Notes: generated by a model not told the origin, from the sequence alone. 64,000 bases of DNA from Poecilobothrus nobilitatus (GCA_947095535.1 OX352772.1:226999151-227063150); one strand, 5' to 3'; positions 34,356 through 44,960 are shown, counted from the first letter of the stretch. Translations and numbers: made by a program.

Positions 34356-35472
34356 AAAAAGATGGATCAGTTTGGAGTGCAAACGATAAAATAGGAACCG
34401 GAAATGAAGCAAGGGCAGCTCCGCAGCCGAGTGTTGTAAATAATTTATTACACTATTTAATTAAACAATGTAATGTAACTCTAAATGGAAAAAACATCAC
34501 TCCTTCGGTCTCCTTATTCCATTATAAAGCATACTTAACTACTTTACTAAATCATGGTACAGATTCCAGTCAAACACATCTGGAAGCATCTGGTTGGGAA
34601 TTGGATAAACCAAATGTAAATGATTTTAACAATTCTGGTTCTAAATCAAGAATCATACAATAATTCTGCAATAGTAGAATTAATGAGAAAATTATATGTA
34701 GATTTCTTCAATACTTCTAAATTTTTTTTTTTTTTCCTAATTACTTTTAAATAATGTTGACATTCGAATTGCTTTAGCATTAGAGAAACAAGATTTTTTT
34801 ATTTTCTTTAACGATGCCGATGAAAGCTATTTAAAAATTCTCGAAGCTACGTTATACATGAAACATTTAACAATTAATCCTAGCATATTGATAGCACATA
34901 ATACTGTATTGGAAAAAGCTAACGCGAAATATTTTTATACAAGAAGTGAAATCAAAACATTTACAATTCCAACTAACACTTCCAACATATCATTGGATAA
35001 TATATTTATAGGGCAAATACCAAAAGCTCTAGTATTTTGTATGGTTAATAATGAAAATTTCAATGGTAAAATATCAAAAAATTCATACCATTTCGATCAT
35101 CAAAATCTCACACAATTTCACTTATATGTGAATGGAGTGCCTACACCAAACTCTGCAATTGAAACAAATTTTACATTGAATAATCTTTACAATTCTCGTG
35201 CATATTTAACACTATTTAGCGGAACAGTTATACATCATTCTGATAGAGGACATCAAATTTCAAAAGAACTATTTTCAAAAGGTTATACAATACTGGCTTT
35301 TGATTTATCAGCAGACGGCTCGGGAACGGATACATGTCAAAGTTTATTAAACCAAGGAGTAGTAAAGATTGAAGCAAGACTGAGTTCTCCATTAACTTCA
35401 ACATTAACATGTATTGTGTTTGCAGAATTTGATGCTAATATAGAAATTGATAAAATCGTAACGTTTACGTAA
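34325..35472 (+). pseudogene. Polinton P1 major capsid protein
   Basis: The readable part starts near 34325 in the frame KFKVQILKKDGSVW. It continues through NNLLHYLIKQCNVTLNGK, the YKAYLTTLLNHG block, ASGWELDKPN and ELMRKLYVDFFN. After a shift near 34700-34850 it runs ILEATLYMKHLTINPSI through SFTIP-like and IETNFT blocks to the stop at 35470. These are the conserved blocks of the double-jelly-roll major capsid protein. The N-terminal 60-80 residues present in P3 (46340-46150) are missing, and the preceding gene runs straight into the remnant. Two or more shifts make it inactive. Confidence 0.85.
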
Positions 35473-35475
35473 ACA

Positions 35476-35517
35476 TATAAAAAGGAAGTTCAGGCGACCC
35501 TTTAACCTCACTTAAAA
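35476..35517 (+). promoter_or_regulatory. TATA-like box before the 122-aa gene
   Basis: TATAAAAA at 35476 lies four bases after the major capsid stop, with TTCAGG at 35489-35494 and the ATG at 35518. Confidence 0.35.
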
Positions 35518-35886
35518 ATGGCATGTGCTATAGTAGATTTATCGTTCTGTACGAATGATAACAATACAATATTTGTAAAAAATCTTGTTGTGGTTGTAAT
35601 AAAAGAAAAATGTAAAACTATTTCAAAAGAATTAGAGTATAAATTCCCAACCAGAGATTTAAAAAGAACAGAAATCAAGAATTTTTCTTTTGGGCATATG
35701 GAGAACAACAAAACAACTAATAATTTAATAAATTTATTGGAAAAATTCGATATAGTGTTGACAAATGGAAATCTTAAAGCTGAATTTTTAACAGCATACA
35801 TAAATGGAAATACTCAACTAATTGATATTTCTCATTTACAAAACAATAATGAATACACTTCAGATAGAGAAAGTGTTGAAATGTAA
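35518..35886 (+). CDS. Unknown 122-aa P1 protein between capsid and protease
   Basis: Intact frame MACAIVDLSFCTNDNN... with a hydrophobic strand-like piece (TIFVKNLVVVVIKEK), a middle KYKFP-like/KNFSFGHM region and a Glu-Ser-Val-Glu-Met end. It overlaps the start of the protease gene by 38 bases. No counterpart was found between protease and capsid in P3. I do not recognise a family. Position suggests a virion-assembly or protease-linked role. Confidence 0.5.
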   Translation: MACAIVDLSFCTNDNNTIFVKNLVVVVIKEKCKTISKELEYKFPTRDLKRTEIKNFSFGHMENNKTTNNLINLLEKFDIVLTNGNLKAEFLTAYINGNTQLIDISHLQNNNEYTSDRESVEM

Positions 35887-36310
35887 TAGTGCAAGCAGAA
35901 AATTTTTTAAAGGTGTTTTTGCTGTTGATCAAATACCGAAAAATATTTCAAAACCTGGTATTTTAGTAATAAATAACGAAACTTCTGCTAAAAAAGGAAC
36001 ACCTTGGCTAGCAATTTTTGTATCAGTTCAAGGCTGTGTAGAATATTTTGATTCATTTGGAAATCTACTATTCCACAGTGAGATTATGAAATTTCTACAA
36101 AATCAATCAAAACGTTTTATTTTCAACAATAAACGTTTACAAAGTGACTTTACATCAGTCTGTGGCCAATATTGTTGTGTATATTTATGGATGCGATGTA
36201 ACTGCAAGAGCATGAAACATTTTATTAATTTATTCAATACATCATCCCCACTTAAAAACGATAAAAAAATTCAAAGAATGTTTCGAAGAATTTTTAAAAA
36301 AAGAAAATGA
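35849..36310 (+). CDS. Polinton P1 adenain-like cysteine protease, catalytic His lost
   Basis: 153 aa from MNTLQIEKVLKC. The family cuts capsid precursors after Gly-Gly-type sites using a His-Asp/Glu-Cys triad with a Gln for the oxyanion hole. Here EYFDSFG carries the acid, and QSDFTSVCGQYCCVYL carries the Gln and Cys. The His site reads GTPWLAIF, whereas the P3 copy has GEHWLAIF, so His has become Pro. The frame is open, but the enzyme should be dead. A truncated basic tail follows. A longer start at 35822 would need a non-ATG codon. Confidence 0.85.
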   Translation: MNTLQIEKVLKCNSASRKFFKGVFAVDQIPKNISKPGILVINNETSAKKGTPWLAIFVSVQGCVEYFDSFGNLLFHSEIMKFLQNQSKRFIFNNKRLQSDFTSVCGQYCCVYLWMRCNCKSMKHFINLFNTSSPLKNDKKIQRMFRRIFKKRK

Positions 36311-36335
36311 AACTAAGAAAACTATTTCGAACTAA

Positions 36336-36387
36336 TATAAATATAAATTTTTTAAATATATATTCCATCAGTTTAAAAAAAAATAAA
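36336..36387 (+). promoter_or_regulatory. TATA box and TCAGT initiator downstream of the protease
   Basis: TATAAATA at 36336-36343 is followed by CATCAGTTT with the initiator A at 36370 (34 bases), then the ATG at 36388. Confidence 0.5.
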
Positions 36388-36982
36388 ATGGAGTCAACAT
36401 CAAATATCGAAACATTTGAAAAACAAAGCAAAGGCAACAGCAACGAATCACAAGAATCTTAAAATCTCTTATTAAGTTACATTTATTATTTGGATAAAAA
36501 ACAAACAACCAAAATACAAATTGGATTTATTCGCTGCTACAATAATTTTCCAACGTAATCGTAAAGTTATTAGCGAAATGAATTATTTGGAGTGGTATGC
36601 ATTTTATCAAGATTTTACAAGCAACCAACTCCATAAATTAAATTCAAATAAATTTCCACTGAAATTTAATTATGCTGGAGGAACAATTAAAAAACTTACA
36701 TTGGAACTAAATGAGTATACCCGATTTTGTCTTATGTTAGACTTTATTCAAGCAGTGATGTCAAATAACAATGGAGCCGAATTGAATGTACGAGAATATG
36801 TATTAAAATATTTTGAGAGATGTATTGCAAAGAATAAGCTTAAACTCGAACAAGAAGATTTCTATATTCCTATGAATTTGCATATAGCTCAATACAATTA
36901 TTCCCGGCTCTTTTATGAAATACCATTATTTATGTCTGAAAAAATATATTGGTCAACAATAAATAAAATAAATATTTTTTAA
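36388..36982 (+). pseudogene. Unknown P1 gene with homologue in P3
   Basis: The ATG at 36388 gives MESTSNIETFEKQSKG, then a stop, then NLLLSYIYYLDKK. A frame change gives KLDLFAATIIFQRNRK, and the frame is open to 36982. The N-terminal part matches the minus-strand P3 frame at 44272-44448 (NNLLLSYTYFLNKNN and RISFQRIRNN). The C-terminal 120 residues have no match in the window. At least one stop and one shift are present. Function unknown. Confidence 0.55.
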
Positions 36983-37172
36983 AACCAATTTTTATTATTA
37001 TCTTTTATTAAAATCATATATAAATTCCTACAATTTTTTACAGCACATCTTTGCAAATTTTCCGTATTTTGATGGTGGGGACAAATGGTGATGAAATTCC
37101 TTAGTTTTTGTAGAGGTGGAATTTTATTATCTAAATTGATAACTTCTACTATTGAATTGAAAAAACACCTAT

Positions 37173-37430
37173 CTAAAAATTGATTTTTTTAAGACCTTTT
37201 ACATAAATGATATCAAATGATGTTAAATTTTTCTTTAAGATATTTTTTAATTGTAGATATTCTATAAAACCATCATTCCCGTCCAACATATTAATTTTCT
37301 TTTTGTTATATTCATTTTGTTGTTTAGCATCAAAATTTAATTCTTCAAATGAATATGGTGCTTTAAACATAAATAGCATTGATACAACAGAATCATCAGA
37401 TATCGTAGAAAATTCTTTTAAAAAATATTC
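37173..37430 (-). CDS. Unknown P1 minus-strand reading frame
   Basis: An open frame runs leftward from a stop near 37520. It has non-repeat composition from about 37460 (VDLQFVIGNNREYFLKEF, SISDDS-like, MLFMFKAPYSFEELNFDA, MLDGNDGFIEYLQL) to a stop at 37173. The first ATG is at 37379, but the upstream codons also look coding, and acceptor-like AG sites occur near 37465-37470. This may be a last exon of a spliced gene. The frame upstream passes through a CTG repeat. No family recognised. Confidence 0.45.
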   Translation of the reverse strand, partial: EYFLKEFSTISDDSVVSMLFMFKAPYSFEELNFDAKQQNEYNKKKINMLDGNDGFIEYLQLKNILKKNLTSFDIIYVKGLKKINF

Positions 37431-37483
37431 TCTATTATTTCCAATAACAAATTGTAAATCAACTACAGCCCTCCTGATGCTGC

Positions 37484-37514
37484 TGCTGCTGCTGCTGTTG
37501 TTGTTGCTGTTCGT
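37484..37514. repeat. (CTG)n/(TTG)n trinucleotide run
   Basis: About ten CTG/TTG units. On the minus strand they would read as Gln/Ser or Asn runs depending on frame. A smaller AGTAGCAGCAGCA cluster lies at 37571-37583. Confidence 0.7.
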
Positions 37515-37639
37515 TTATTCTTTACTACTCGTATATATTAAAATAAACCAATAGTGTAATAGCAAACAATAGTAGCAGCAGCATTAGCATTTTATTTATA
37601 CTTTTGATTTCAGCAACCATCTGGTGGGGGGGATACCTA

Positions 37640-38047
37640 AAGATTATACAGAATGGAAAAATTTTTCTCAAATCCTCCATCACATCTTCGGATCTTCAAA
37701 GACCATTTCAAAAAAAAAAAAAAAACAATCTGATCTCATCCGCTTGACTATGGGAGAAAACTTGCTGTCTCTCTCTTTCTCTCTCTCGCAGATTGTTATT
37801 ATTATTTTTTTTTTTTTAATGTTTATTTGATGTAAATCAACGCTAAAGTCTGGCAACACGGAGATATGGCGATGACGTCCGTCGCAGCCCTGGGCTCTCA
37901 GCCCCTCCGGGCGCTCGGAAAATTTAATAATTTTTCTTGAGAATTTATGTCTACAGCAGGAATAAGGTCAAACAATGCCATATTCCATCTGTCCTTGTCA
38001 CGTCCCATAAATTTAAAATAAAAATAAGTATTATTTAATTCAGCCAA
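37640..38047. other. P1 spacer with CT microsatellite and a GC-rich patch
   Basis: It contains (TC)n at about 37768-37790, T runs, and an unusually GC-rich stretch at 37868-37918 that includes GGGCTCTCAGCCC, a perfect 5-bp hairpin with a 3-base loop. A minus-strand reading GRDKDRWNMALFDLIPAVD at about 37930-38010 is open and not AT-run-like, and could be another exon of the neighbouring minus-strand gene. No gene is certain. Confidence 0.4.
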
Positions 38048-38375
38048 TTATGACTGAGTTGCTACCTTTTTGGAGAATCGCTCTGGCATGAAAAATATAG
38101 TGATTTCCTTGCTCAATGGGTCTAGCACTTCACACAGTACCACTGTTTGTCCTCTTTTCGTATCTAAAAATCTCCAAGATAGCACTTCATACATTTTATC
38201 TTTCATCAAAAAATCAATGTTTCGGTATGGTTCATTTTCACCCTTCCCCAACGAAATTAAGTTTTCAATAAAAGCCTGCAAAATTATATATATATATATT
38301 TATATATATATGTAAATAGATATAGAAAATAATATAGAATTAATTTAAGAATAAGAAAAAAAAAAATCTTACCAT
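38048..38375 (-). CDS. Small spliced P1 gene, possible OB-fold protein
   Basis: Exon 2 (38275-38048) encodes AFIENLISLGKGENEPYRNI, then KMYEVLSWRFLDTKRGQTVV and FFMPERFSKKV. It is preceded by TTTTGCAG, and 97 bases upstream is an ATG at 38375-38373 followed directly by GTAAGA, so the first exon would contain only the start codon and the splice keeps frame (76 aa). The order strand-loop-TKRGQ-strand-MPERF resembles small ssDNA-binding-like proteins seen near protein-primed polymerases in mobile elements; that is inference. It lies upstream of PolB on the opposite strand. Confidence 0.55.
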
Positions 38376-39650
38376 TTTTATATTTGTTTTTTTTTTTTTT
38401 TTTTTTTTGTGGTTTTTTTCAATATGAACTGATTTTGTTTTTGAAATAAGTTAATTAACATCAGTTTATATACATTTGTAAAATATTATAGAAGATGGAG
38501 AAAATCATGCCTCCCTACCTACTATATGTTTTTAACATGATATAATATCATTAAATTATTTTTTTTTTTGTATCCAATATCAATTTATTTGTAATTATAA
38601 TGAACACACATCTAACCACAAATACTACACATTAAATATTTATGAATTTATTATGCAATACCGGTTGCATCTTTTTCAATGTATAAATTAGTTGTTATTA
38701 AAATAAAATATAAAATGTAATGTAAACATCATTGAAAGACATTATAAAAAAAAAAACATTGATTTGACTATTTACACATTGTTGAACATTCATTTGACTC
38801 ATTAAACATATGTGTGTTATTAACATACTTAAAACTTTTAACACACACACACACATGTCCCAGACAGCACATTTTTATTTAGTAAATTTTTTTTCTAATA
38901 TGATGCAACATTGGTTAGTACATATTTATTATTATTATTTTATAATTTAACAGAGGATTTCTATACTAAATAAAGCATAAATTATGTATTTGTCAAGTTG
39001 TTGTTGTTTCATTAATTTATATTGATTATTGATTTTGTGGTTAGAAAACGTAACTACCTAAAAAAAAAAAAAGTAAAAGTTATTAAGAATAATCCTGCAT
39101 TCATTAGATATTATTTACACAAATTAATTTTGTAAATACATATATATTAGATGATATAGATTTTTTTTTTTTTTTTTAATTTTACAGGTTTTGTTTATAT
39201 TTTTTTTTTTTATTGAAAATTAAATATTCCTTTCACTTTTTTATATAGTGTTATGATAAAATAATATAAAAAATTTTGTGTATATCTTAAATACTTCGAC
39301 ATCTATTATGAAAAGTGCAAGTGCAATTTTCCACATCATGACTTTGTTGGTATATAGTTTCAATTTTGTAATAATTTGATTAATATGCAACATTGTAGTA
39401 ATTCATTAGAAAAACTCAATATTCCTTTTATGTTCTGATATGTTATATATATACATTCAAATTATGCAATCAAGTTAGTTTCGGTTTATCTATATAGAAT
39501 TAGAAAAATTTGTATATATATACAATTAACTTCTTGAGTTTACGTGTTAAATCACTGAATTTAAAACTAAGTTAAAGTCATTTATAGACTAAATTAATAT
39601 TGTTTTAATATAAGAAAAGGACACTAACAAAAAAAAAATAAAAAATAAAA
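38376..39650. other. P1 intergenic region upstream of PolB
   Basis: The region is AT-rich with A/T homopolymers and (CA)n near 38850. There is no credible gene on either strand. TATAAGAA at about 39609 could be the PolB promoter. Confidence 0.5.
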
Positions 39651-42600
39651 ATGAGTTCAGAAAACAAAAGAATTAAATTGTAATGTGATAAATGTGAAAA
39701 AATGTTCACAAGATCTGACAATTTAAAAAGACATAAATGTGAAACACAATTAAAACATAATTGTGAAATATGTAAAAAATCATTTAATAGAAATGATAGT
39801 TTATTAAGACATAAAAAGAGACATCAAAAAAATTTGGATAATGTAAAATTTTGTAGTAAGTGCAAATCAAACGTTACTACCACTTTGTGGAACTACCACA
39901 TCCGAACAAATAAACATAAAAGTAATGCAGCAGAAGTAATTAGATCTAATGTTAGACATATTGATGAATGTTTTCAAAATAGAATAGAAACGTTTATTAG
40001 AGATAATGATGATGAAAGCATATTAAACCCATCAAACTTTCTGGAAAAGGCTCAGACCGATATAATTGAATTATTGATGCAATCATTAAAAAAGCACAAC
40101 GCTATAAAAGTAAATCTTGAGCTTTTTGGTGAATATATAAAGCCAACAGAAGAAGAGTTTGAAGATGTTTAGTATTACACAAGCAGATGATCTTAATGAT
40201 TTTTTTGAAAAGGCTAAACAACTTATTCAACAACAAGCAGAAGACTTTCAAGAAAAAGACAGTGGTTGGGCGTTAATCAGGATTTTACATATTGAAATAA
40301 ATATCAATAAATTTGAACCAATACGTGTGTCTAGTTATATTAAACTACCGAAAAGCATAGAAGACAAAAAAGCATGCGTTAATATTCAAAATAAAGACAA
40401 CTTCTGTTTCAAGTGGTGTTTAGTATCAGCTTTACAAACTTGCATTCAAAATGCTCAACCAACATCTTCATATAAACTTAATAATATTTCTCTACCCATA
40501 GTCGAGCTAGAGTTTGGTGATGTACAACAGCTTAATTTTAGCACTACGCAATTTCCAGCTAAATTGAACGAGTTAAATTTATTTGAAGAACTAAATAGTG
40601 AAATAAGTATTAATTTGTTTGGACTGGAAGTTATTAATAAAAAATATGAGGTTGTAGGACTATTTAACAAAATCAGAAAAAAAATACCATGTAAATTTTT
40701 TGCTATTGGAAAAGGATGATAAATTTCATTTTGTTTATATTAAAAATTTATCAAGGTTAATAAGTTACAGAACTAACAAAACATATACATGAAATTTATA
40801 TTTGTAATATGTGTTTGCAACATTTTCATACATTACATTACATTCATACAACAGCGTGATTTACATAAAATTGAGTGCAATAAAGTCGTTACAAAACTGC
40901 CATCTATTGAGAAAAATACACTCGAGTTTAAAAATTACCAACAACAATTAGAAACACCTTTTGTTATTTATGCTGATGCTGAGAGTATTTTACAACCTAT
41001 TGCAACATGCAGTTCTAATCCAATGATGTCTTCAACAACAAATATTCATCAACATGCTGCAGTAGCTTTCTTCTACTACATTAAATGTTCTTTTGATGAT
41101 AATCAAAGCTGTTACAAAGAGTTTGTTGGAGCTAACTGTGCTAAGGAATTTGTCATATCGTTAACAAAAACATGTAGTGAATTATATAAAAATATATTTA
41201 TGATGCCAAAGCCAATGAATCTATTAACACTTGATGAGCAGCTTAAACAATTAATTCAGGAAAATTGTCACATATGTGGTAAGCATTTAGCTTTTAATGA
41301 TAGAATTGGAGACCATTGTCACTTTACTGGTAATTATAGAGGACCCGCTCATTCTAAATGTAATTTATTATATAGGCGGCCAAATTTTTTTCCTATATTT
41401 TTTCACAATTTTTCCGGTTATGATTGCCATCTTTTATTTAAAGAACTAAACGAAGTGAATGGACATATTGGTGTCATTCCTTTGAATAAAGAATGTTATA
41501 TTTCATTATCTAAAAAAATTACAATAGATAAAAATCATTCATTTTATTTACGTTTTTGAAAACTTTCGAAAAATATGTTACAAAATATATTCTTTAGATC
41601 CTACAAATTTTTATACTACCCCAGGTTTGTCTTAGGCAGCTATGTTAAAATATACGGATATCAAATTACAATTATTAACTGATATTGATATGTATAATTT
41701 CTTTAAAAAAGGGATACGTGGTGGAATTAGTCAGTGCCCACTTAGATATTCAGTAGCAAATAATAAATTCATGGGAGAATCTTATAAAAGAAACGAACCT
41801 TCCAAATACATAGTATGTGAAGACGCTAACAATTTATATGGATGGGCAATGGTCCAATATTTACCACATAAAGATTTTCAGTGGGTTGACGTTACTGAAA
41901 ATATTGATATGCTTTCAGTTGCCGATGATTCGGAAACTGGTTAAGTTTTAGAAGTGGATTTAGATTAGCCACAACATTTACATGATTTGCACAATGATTT
42001 TCCTTTTTGTGCTGAAAACAAAGTTCCACCAACAGGTAAAATTCCCAAACTCGTAGTTGACTTAACAAACAAACACAAATACATAATCCATTATCGAAAT
42101 TTAAAACAGTGTCTTCGAAACGGTTTAATTCTTAAGAAAATTTATAGAGTGCTAAAATTTACACAAAGCAATTGGTTAAAAAAATATATTGATTTAAATA
42201 ACTCACATAGGTCAGTTGCTAAAAATACTTTCGAAAAAGATTATTTTAAATTAATGAATAATGCCGTTTTCGGTAAAACCATGGAAAATGTAGATAAAAG
42301 AAAAAATGTTAAAATAGCTACCTACTGGAAAAGTCAAGGAAGACATTTAGGTGCACGAGCATTAATAGCAAAACCAAATTATCATAGCCACTCTAGATTC
42401 ACTGAAAACTTGATAGCCGTTCAGCTTAATCATACAAATGTATATTATGATAAACCTATATATTTAGGATTTACAGTACTAGAACAATCTAAAATACTTA
42501 TGTATGATTTTCATTATGATTACATTAAACCTAAATATGGCAGCAAAGTTTTTTTAAATTACACAGACACTGACAGTTTTATTTACACTATACAGACAGA

Positions 42601-43045
42601 TGATTTTTACGCTGACATATACAGTGATATACCACAACGTTTTGATACATTCGATTATCCATCTGACAATTTATTTAATTTCCCTCTATTGAATAAAAAA
42701 GTTCTTGGTCTTTTTAAAGATGAATTTAATGGAAAAATCGTTTCTGAATTTATAGGATTAAAATCTAAAATGTATTTTCTTCAAACACATGAAAATAAAA
42801 CTGTTAAAAAAGCAAAAGGAATAAAAAAATATATTGTCAATAGTTTAACGTTAGATAACTATAAAAATTGTTTGTTAAAAAATGATGTTTGTTTAAGAGA
42901 AATGAAAACATTTAGATCACATTTACATACAATTTATACACAGAATTTAAATAAAGTAGCTTTAAGTTCATTAGACAATAAAAGATATGTAATCGCAGAT
43001 AAAATAAACACATATACTTGGGGGCATTATGCCATTAAGCAATAA
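39651..43045 (+). pseudogene. Polinton P1 protein-primed DNA polymerase B
   Basis: About 1,100 codons in several frames. The start at 39651 is closed by a TAA at codon 11. Three C2H2 fingers follow (CDKCEKMFTRSDNLKRHKC, CEICKKSFNRNDSLLRHKKRH, CSKCKSNVTTT...H). Next come the Polinton N-terminal block EKDSGWALIRIL and KKACVNIQNKDNFCFKW. The exonuclease has VIYADAES, a CHICGKH...GDHCHFTGNYRG metal site and FFHNFSGYDCHLLF. The polymerase part has EDANNLYGWAM (motif A), KLMNNAVFGK (motif B) and NYTDTDSF (motif C). The catalytic Asp residues are present, but four or more frameshifts and stops inactivate it. Confidence 0.92.
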
Positions 43046-43519
43046 TTTTAAAAAAAAAAAATCAAGTTTTTGTTAGTTTAGTTTTAATAAAAAAAATATA
43101 ATTTAAAGATGAATAAAAAGAAAAAAAATATATTATTTAAACCAACAGCAACAAACTTGTTTTTTATTATTACAAAAAAAAAAAACGAATCTTAAGTGTG
43201 TTCAATAATTTTTAGCTTAGCGAAGTTTTTAAGCTGTTGAAAACTTTAAATAAAACCAGAGACAAATAAAAAACGTTTCTTAAATATAAAAATATATAAA
43301 TTGACAGTAAAAGTTTAGATAAAATTCAAATTTATCTGATTATTTATATTTTAATTTAACTATAAAACTTCTCAAAGTTCATAATATTTCATTATATTTC
43401 AACGGTTTAACTCAAAACTTTTATTATTTATTTTATAAATAATATATTTATTATAACAAAACATTTCATTTAAAATTATTTTGTATACATTTCTTTGTAT
43501 ACCTATTCAAATCAAACTT
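43046..43519. other. P1 spacer between PolB and right terminal repeat
   Basis: It is AT-rich and holds no gene. The inner limit of the terminal repeat lies somewhere between 43440 and 43560. Confidence 0.5.
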
Positions 43520-44236
43520 TTTTTTCAAGTAAATATTAAAGTTTAAACTTTAATAATAATGAATTTTGAAAACTTTTCATATCTTTGCCTTACCTTACTA
43601 AATTGTTATAATAGAATATAAATTTGAGTTTTGGTAAATATGTTTAACCTTTGTTAACAATAATTTTGTATTTAAACTATACTTTGAAATTTTTAAACCC
43701 AAACTTTAAAAACTTTTCACATTTTCAACCTAATTTAGAATATTCAGCGCTATAGCTTAAGCCTTTTAAATTACAAATTAAAATATAACTGATGTAGTAA
43801 GCACAAGGTTAAATTTAGAATAATTAATAAACTTTAATAATAATAAACTTTAAAAACTTTTAAAACAAACTTTGAAAACTTTTCATATCTTCCTTCTACT
43901 AATTTTTTTGCATAAGGTTAGGAGAACTCAAATTGTTATATAATGTAAATTTGATTTTTGGTAAATATGTTTAAACTTTAATAATAATTTTGTATTTAAA
44001 TCAAATTTTGAAATTTTTAAACCAAACTTTAAAAACTTTTCATATTTTTATCCTAATTTAAAATATTCAGCACTATAGCTTTTTATATTTAAAATATCAA
44101 AGACACAATCCTTTTTACTAATTTTGCATACTTTTTGGACGAGTGTATGCAAATAATTTTTTTTTTCATACTTTTAAGAGGACGAAAAGCTTTAAAAAAG
44201 CTCCTCCTGCACCAGAACCGACATGTCCATACTACT
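43520..44236. repeat. P1 right terminal inverted repeat
   Basis: It is the reverse complement of the left terminal region. It contains TTTTTGGACGAGTGTATGCAA, AAAAAGCTCCTCCTGCACCAG and the terminal CCATACTACT. It has fewer internal units than the left repeat. Confidence 0.85.
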
Positions 44237-44242
44237 CATATT
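44237..44242. repeat. Right target-site duplication of Polinton P1 (CATATT)
   Basis: It is an exact match to 28421-28426. Confidence 0.9.
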
Positions 44243-44271
44243 TTTTTTAAAAATTGAGTATATACTTCATT

Positions 44272-44448
44272 TCATTCATCATAATTAAAATTATAAAAAG
44301 AAGACTGATTATTACGAATACGTTGAAATGAAATTCTTGTTGCATAATACTCTGCATCAAAACCTGTCGATACAGCTAATGTATTATTCTTATTCAAAAA
44401 ATATGTATAAGATAATAATAGATTGTTGTTAGTAACGTATTCTTCCAT
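44272..44448 (-). CDS. P3 homologue of the P1 gene at 36388
   Basis: MEEYVTNNNLLLSYTYFLNK starts at the ATG at 44448, and RISFQRIRNNQSSF is near the end; a stop follows at 44272. It matches the N-terminal half of the P1 gene in order and position, downstream of the protease. It is short compared with P1 and was probably truncated before P1 inserted next to it. Function unknown. Confidence 0.5.
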   Translation of the reverse strand: MEEYVTNNNLLLSYTYFLNKNNTLAVSTGFDAEYYATRISFQRIRNNQSSFYNFNYDE

Positions 44449-44489
44449 TGTTTCCAACAAACTGAATAATAATTAGTATATTTTATATA

Positions 44490-44960
44490 TTAATATTTAT
44501 AAATCTTAGCAACACATGCCTGTACATTTTTATTTTCTCTAAATATACGTTTAAATTCTTTCTGAATACACTTATCATTTTCTATTTTATTTTTAATATT
44601 ATCAACATTATTAAATATATTCATACTTTTACCAGAGCATCGATAATACAGGTAAACGCTACAATACTGACCACAATAATCCGAAAAATCACTTTGCAAA
44701 CGTATTTCATTAAATACAATACAATGTTTTTTAAATAAATTAACAATTTGTTTTTCACGCGGAGGTCGTCTATAAGAGTCAAAGTATTCTATACATCCTT
44801 CTTTTGGTATAAAAATTGCCAGCCAATGCTCACCAGGATCTTTAGCCATCTGTGTATTTACTAAGAAAAAAGATGGTCTTTTGATAACTTTTGGTATACG
44901 ATCCAGTGCCCAAACTCCGTTAAATAATTTCTTTGTACTATTATTACATTTCAAAATTTC
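44490..44960 (-). CDS. Polinton P3 adenain-like cysteine protease
   Basis: About 155 aa. GEHWLAIFIPKEGCIEYFDS carries the catalytic His and Asp, and QSDFSDYCGQYCSVYLYYR carries the Gln and Cys. All expected catalytic residues are present, unlike in P1. The frame is open upstream of 44954 (SLDIAEILKCNN) without a clear ATG in frame, so the start is uncertain. It lies directly downstream of the major capsid gene, as in P1. Confidence 0.85.
   Translation of the reverse strand, partial: EILKCNNSTKKLFNGVWALDRIPKVIKRPSFFLVNTQMAKDPGEHWLAIFIPKEGCIEYFDSYRRPPREKQIVNLFKKHCIVFNEIRLQSDFSDYCGQYCSVYLYYRCSGKSMNIFNNVDNIKNKIENDKCIQKEFKRIFRENKNVQACVAKIYKY

Larger units (their letters stand above)
28427..44236 (+). 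mobile_element. Polinton/Maverick P1, complete with target duplication
   Basis: The element is 15,810 bp. The ends are AGTAGTATGGATATGCCGGT and its near-perfect reverse complement finishing CCATACTACT, and a 6-bp duplication flanks it. It encodes the full Polinton set: retroviral-type integrase, A32/FtsK-like packaging ATPase, small basic protein, minor and major jelly-roll capsid proteins, adenain-like protease and protein-primed PolB with N-terminal zinc fingers. Length and gene set are typical of the family. The capsid and PolB genes carry stops and frameshifts, so it is a fossil. It is inserted between the integrase and protease regions of Polinton P3. Confidence 0.95.

Noticed and set aside
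37588..37600. TATAAATA immediately before an ATG opening a 21-codon hydrophobic peptide (minus strand)
   Set aside because: The box is only three bases from the ATG, so it cannot serve as that gene's TATA box, and the peptide is too short to judge.
37880..37915. GGGGCTGAGAG resembles the CTGAGA core of TPP riboswitches (minus strand)
   Set aside because: The rest of the riboswitch architecture is missing and the context is an insect mobile element.
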